Source: JBEDUK01 sp040414485
Lineage (GTDB): Bacteria > Actinomycetota > UBA4738
Direction of reading: 5' to 3'
Assembly: GCA_040414485.1 (NCBI GenBank)
Contig: JBEDUK010000061.1
Coordinates: 1-64,000, forward strand
Length of the DNA: 64,000 nucleotides
Shown here: positions 63,092 to 64,000 of the stretch, piece after piece
Layout: each line of letters begins with the position of its first letter
Position numbering within the stretch: the stretch's first letter is position 1
Notes under the pieces: generated by a model
What the model saw: the letters and a program-made list of their open reading frames with translations, nothing else
What the model was told of the DNA's origin: nothing
The model's database searches: none
Program-made: the position numbers and the translations under genes

Positions 63092-63107
63092 GGGCCTGAT
63101 CAGGCCC
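63092..63107 (+). terminator. Short palindrome after DUF3566 gene
   Basis: GGGCCTGATCAGGCCC, a perfect 16-bp palindrome starting right after the stop codon. It can form a 6-bp stem with a 4-nt loop. Weak terminator candidate. Confidence 0.4.
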
Positions 63108-63135
63108 GCGACCAGCGCATTCCGGCTCCAGCCTT

Positions 63136-63165
63136 TGACAGCCTTCGAAGGCCGCGGGTACGCTT
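63136..63165 (+). promoter_or_regulatory. Promoter of tRNA-Ile
   Basis: Perfect TTGACA (63136-63141), 18-bp spacer, TACGCT (63160-63165), 43 bp before the tRNA. It is the best -35 seen in the window. Confidence 0.65.
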
Positions 63166-63207
63166 GGCCGGCCGGCGGCCGCAGGCCACGTCGCGGGCCT
63201 GGGCCCC

Positions 63208-63281
63208 GGGGCTGTAGCTCAGGCGGTTAGAGCGCATCCCTGATAAGGATGAGGTCGATGGTTCGAGTCCATCCAGCCCCA
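63208..63281 (+). tRNA. tRNA-Ile (GAT anticodon)
   Basis: Acceptor arms GGGGCTG and CAGCCCC, D-arm with TAGCTCAGGCGGTTAGAGCG, anticodon loop CTGATAA between CATCC and GGATG (anticodon GAT at 63242-63244), T-arm GGTTCGAGTCC. 74 nt with discriminator A; the CCA end is not encoded. Stands after gyrA-DUF3566 as in most Actinobacteria. Confidence 0.97.
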
Positions 63282-63303
63282 CGCGACCGATGAGGAGGAC
63301 CCC

Positions 63304-63492
63304 ATGGGCGAGAAGAACGGCAACGGAGAGACCGTCGAGGTGGAGTCGAAGAAGGGCGGCAAGTTCAAGAAGTTCGTGCTGTTCGCGTTCTTCGCCGCCG
63401 CGGCCGCCGCGGTGGTCCGGTTCCTGAAGGGCCGGCGCGCGGGCGAGGACGAGAACGAATGGCAGGAGCTGCCGCCACCGGCCGGTAGCTGA
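63304..63492 (+). CDS. Small membrane protein, DLW-39-like
   Basis: 62 residues, SD GAGGAGGA 4 nt upstream. A charged Lys/Glu-rich N-terminus, one membrane helix (~24-39, VLFAFFAAAAAAVVRFL) and an acidic tail GEDENEWQELPP. In Streptomyces a ~40-residue DLW-39 protein with a helix and an E-x-D-x-W tail follows tRNA-Ile at this place; homology is supported by position and layout rather than by strong identity. Confidence 0.6.
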   Translation: MGEKNGNGETVEVESKKGGKFKKFVLFAFFAAAAAAVVRFLKGRRAGEDENEWQELPPPAGS

Positions 63493-63531
63493 TCGAACCT
63501 CCGGGTTCGCGCCGCGCGCGGATCCGACCGG

Positions 63532-63571
63532 AGCCCGCCCCTTCGGCGTTGCATCGCGAAGGAGGCGGGCT
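63532..63571 (+). terminator. Hairpin terminator after the DLW-39-like gene
   Basis: AGCCCGCC (63532-63539) plus CCTTCG pair with CGAAGG and GGCGGGCT (63564-63571): a 14-bp stem with one bulged A and an 11-nt loop. Separates the upstream unit from the RNA element that follows. Confidence 0.65.
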
Positions 63572-63671
63572 TCGGCGTCTTCGAGACCCGTTCGCGCAGG
63601 TCGAGGGCTCGTTGTCTTTCGCGCCGATTTGGTCGAAACTCGAAGCAACGGGAGAAAGGAGGTGGTCCTAC

Positions 63672-63713
63672 TTGCATAGACGGCAGGCGACCCCCGAGGT
63701 GGCTGGCTGCTAG
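63672..63713 (+). CDS. 13-residue leader peptide ORF
   Basis: TTG start 9 nt after GGAGG of the extended SD, encoding MHRRQATPEVAGC and stopping at TAG. It is followed directly by the arms of two competing hairpins, the layout of a translation-controlled attenuator. No regulated amino acid is over-represented. Its reality rests on the exceptional SD; conservation should decide. Confidence 0.4.
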   Translation: MHRRQATPEVAGC

Positions 63714-63883
63714 GCCTCCTCGCGGCGAGAGGGACCGACTCCTCTCGCCGCTGCCGGGAGGTTTCCGGCGGAATCCCACCAGTCCACCGAACTCATCGGA
63801 CCCGTGCTGGTCGAGCGGGCCGCCCGCGATACGGGCGTGAGCGACCCGATGGGCGTGGAATCGCAGATCGTGCATGAGCCATG

Positions 63884-63916
63884 GGGCCAGACGCTCCCGC
63901 AGGGAGCGTCTGGCCC
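63884..63916 (+). terminator. Strong hairpin terminator before the last gene
   Basis: Perfect 15-bp arms (63884-63898, core GGGCCAGACGCTCCC, and 63902-63916) with a GCA loop, followed by TCTT. It ends the leader-like RNA before the next gene's promoter. Confidence 0.8.
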
Positions 63917-63938
63917 TCTTGGCGGTACGGTACGGGCC

Positions 63939-64000
63939 ATGTCGGACGGCACGTCGGATGCCTGGGCGGACGCGGAGAAAGCCGCCGCCTGGGCGAGCGT
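63939..64000 (+). CDS. Unidentified protein, 3' end outside window
   Basis: ATG 63939 opens a frame that runs off the window after 20 codons (MSDGTSDAWADAEKAAAWAS). TACGGT (63926-63931) ends 7 nt before the ATG, the leaderless promoter pattern seen at several other genes here. Too little is visible for a family assignment. Confidence 0.5.
   Translation, partial: MSDGTSDAWADAEKAAAWAS

Larger units (their letters stand above)
63612..63916 (+). ncRNA. Structured leader-like RNA with extended Shine-Dalgarno and micro-ORF
   Basis: The 446-bp gap 63493-63938 lacks a normal gene. It contains AGAAAGGAGGTGGTCC (63653-63668), complementary to nearly the whole 3' tail of 16S rRNA (one mismatch), a 13-codon ORF, and an 11-bp hairpin (63722-63732 with 63741-63751). 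An alternative, mutually exclusive hairpin uses 63716-63732. Further small stems follow (near 63780-63830), then a 15-bp terminator at 63884-63916. The transcript start is not established; TTGTCT at 63612 is a possible -35. Confidence 0.45.

Noticed and set aside
63653..63668. A remnant of the 3' end of a 16S rRNA gene on the minus strand
   Set aside because: The match is limited to the 16 nt of the anti-Shine-Dalgarno tail. The preceding minus-strand bases do not resemble the conserved 16S helix 45, so it is better read as an extended SD on the plus strand.
63612..63916. A T-box riboswitch
   Set aside because: No AGGGTGG-type T-box sequence, no AG-bulge or specifier-loop arrangement could be identified, and a complete terminator isolates it from the next gene.

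Overview
The window is one continuous stretch of a very GC-rich (about 70% by eye) bacterial chromosome that carries the replication origin. The order cca(-) / DUF6049 / murJ / ECF sigma / zinc anti-sigma / trxB / trxA / cwlM / parB-parA-rsmG-jag-yidC-yidD-rnpA-rpmH (all -) / dnaA / dnaN / recF / DciA-like / gyrB / gyrA / DUF3566 / tRNA-Ile / DLW-39-like is the actinobacterial origin neighbourhood known from Mycobacterium and Streptomyces. With DUF3566, a PadR-ino1 pair, nickel superoxide dismutase and an F420-type PPOX protein, this points to Actinomycetota, probably a lineage outside the well-studied orders. The species cannot be named from the sequence.

Layout. 0-9 kb: a potassium/proton block with two TrkA subunits (the first cut by the window edge), an OB-fold protein, a K+-independent H+-pyrophosphatase, a KimA-type potassium permease and a divergent KdpD/KdpE-like two-component system. 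9-21 kb: secreted and envelope proteins (including an LCP ligase), a Ca2+/cation exchanger, an MrfA-type helicase, a PPOX protein, a VapBC toxin-antitoxin pair, a LOG-like protein, a DUF1028 protein, a flippase and an AlkP-superfamily enzyme. 21-26 kb: three tandem paralogous secreted Asp-box beta-propeller proteins. 26-36 kb: PadR with a triple operator followed by inositol-1-phosphate synthase, an MFS transporter, DUF2252, a TMEM175 channel, a Tet(M)/OtrA-like GTPase, the sodX/sodN pair and the CCA-adding enzyme. 36-46 kb: TauE permease, DUF6049, MurJ, a TadE-like protein, sigma/anti-sigma, thioredoxin system and CwlM. 46-64 kb: chromosome partitioning, the membrane-insertion/ribosome cluster, the origin, the replication and gyrase genes, tRNA-Ile and a structured leader-like RNA.

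How it works together. The first block couples K+ uptake (KimA, TrkA-type gating) with proton pumping and a K+/turgor-type sensor. The sigma/anti-sigma pair sits directly upstream of trxB and trxA. Both trx genes carry matches to the SigR/SigH disulfide-stress promoter (GGAAY-N18-GTT), which suggests a local redox circuit. ParA/ParB have a perfect parS within 0.8 kb, and DnaA boxes flank dnaA on both sides. GyrA is interrupted directly after its catalytic tyrosine by a full-length 421-residue intein with a LAGLIDADG endonuclease.

Points most worth a second look: the structured 63.6-63.9 kb RNA with an extended Shine-Dalgarno and a 13-codon ORF; the three PadR palindromes at an exact 26-bp period; the SigR-type promoters; the AT-rich codon patch in gyrB; and the interrupted palindrome between kimA and the kdpD-like gene.
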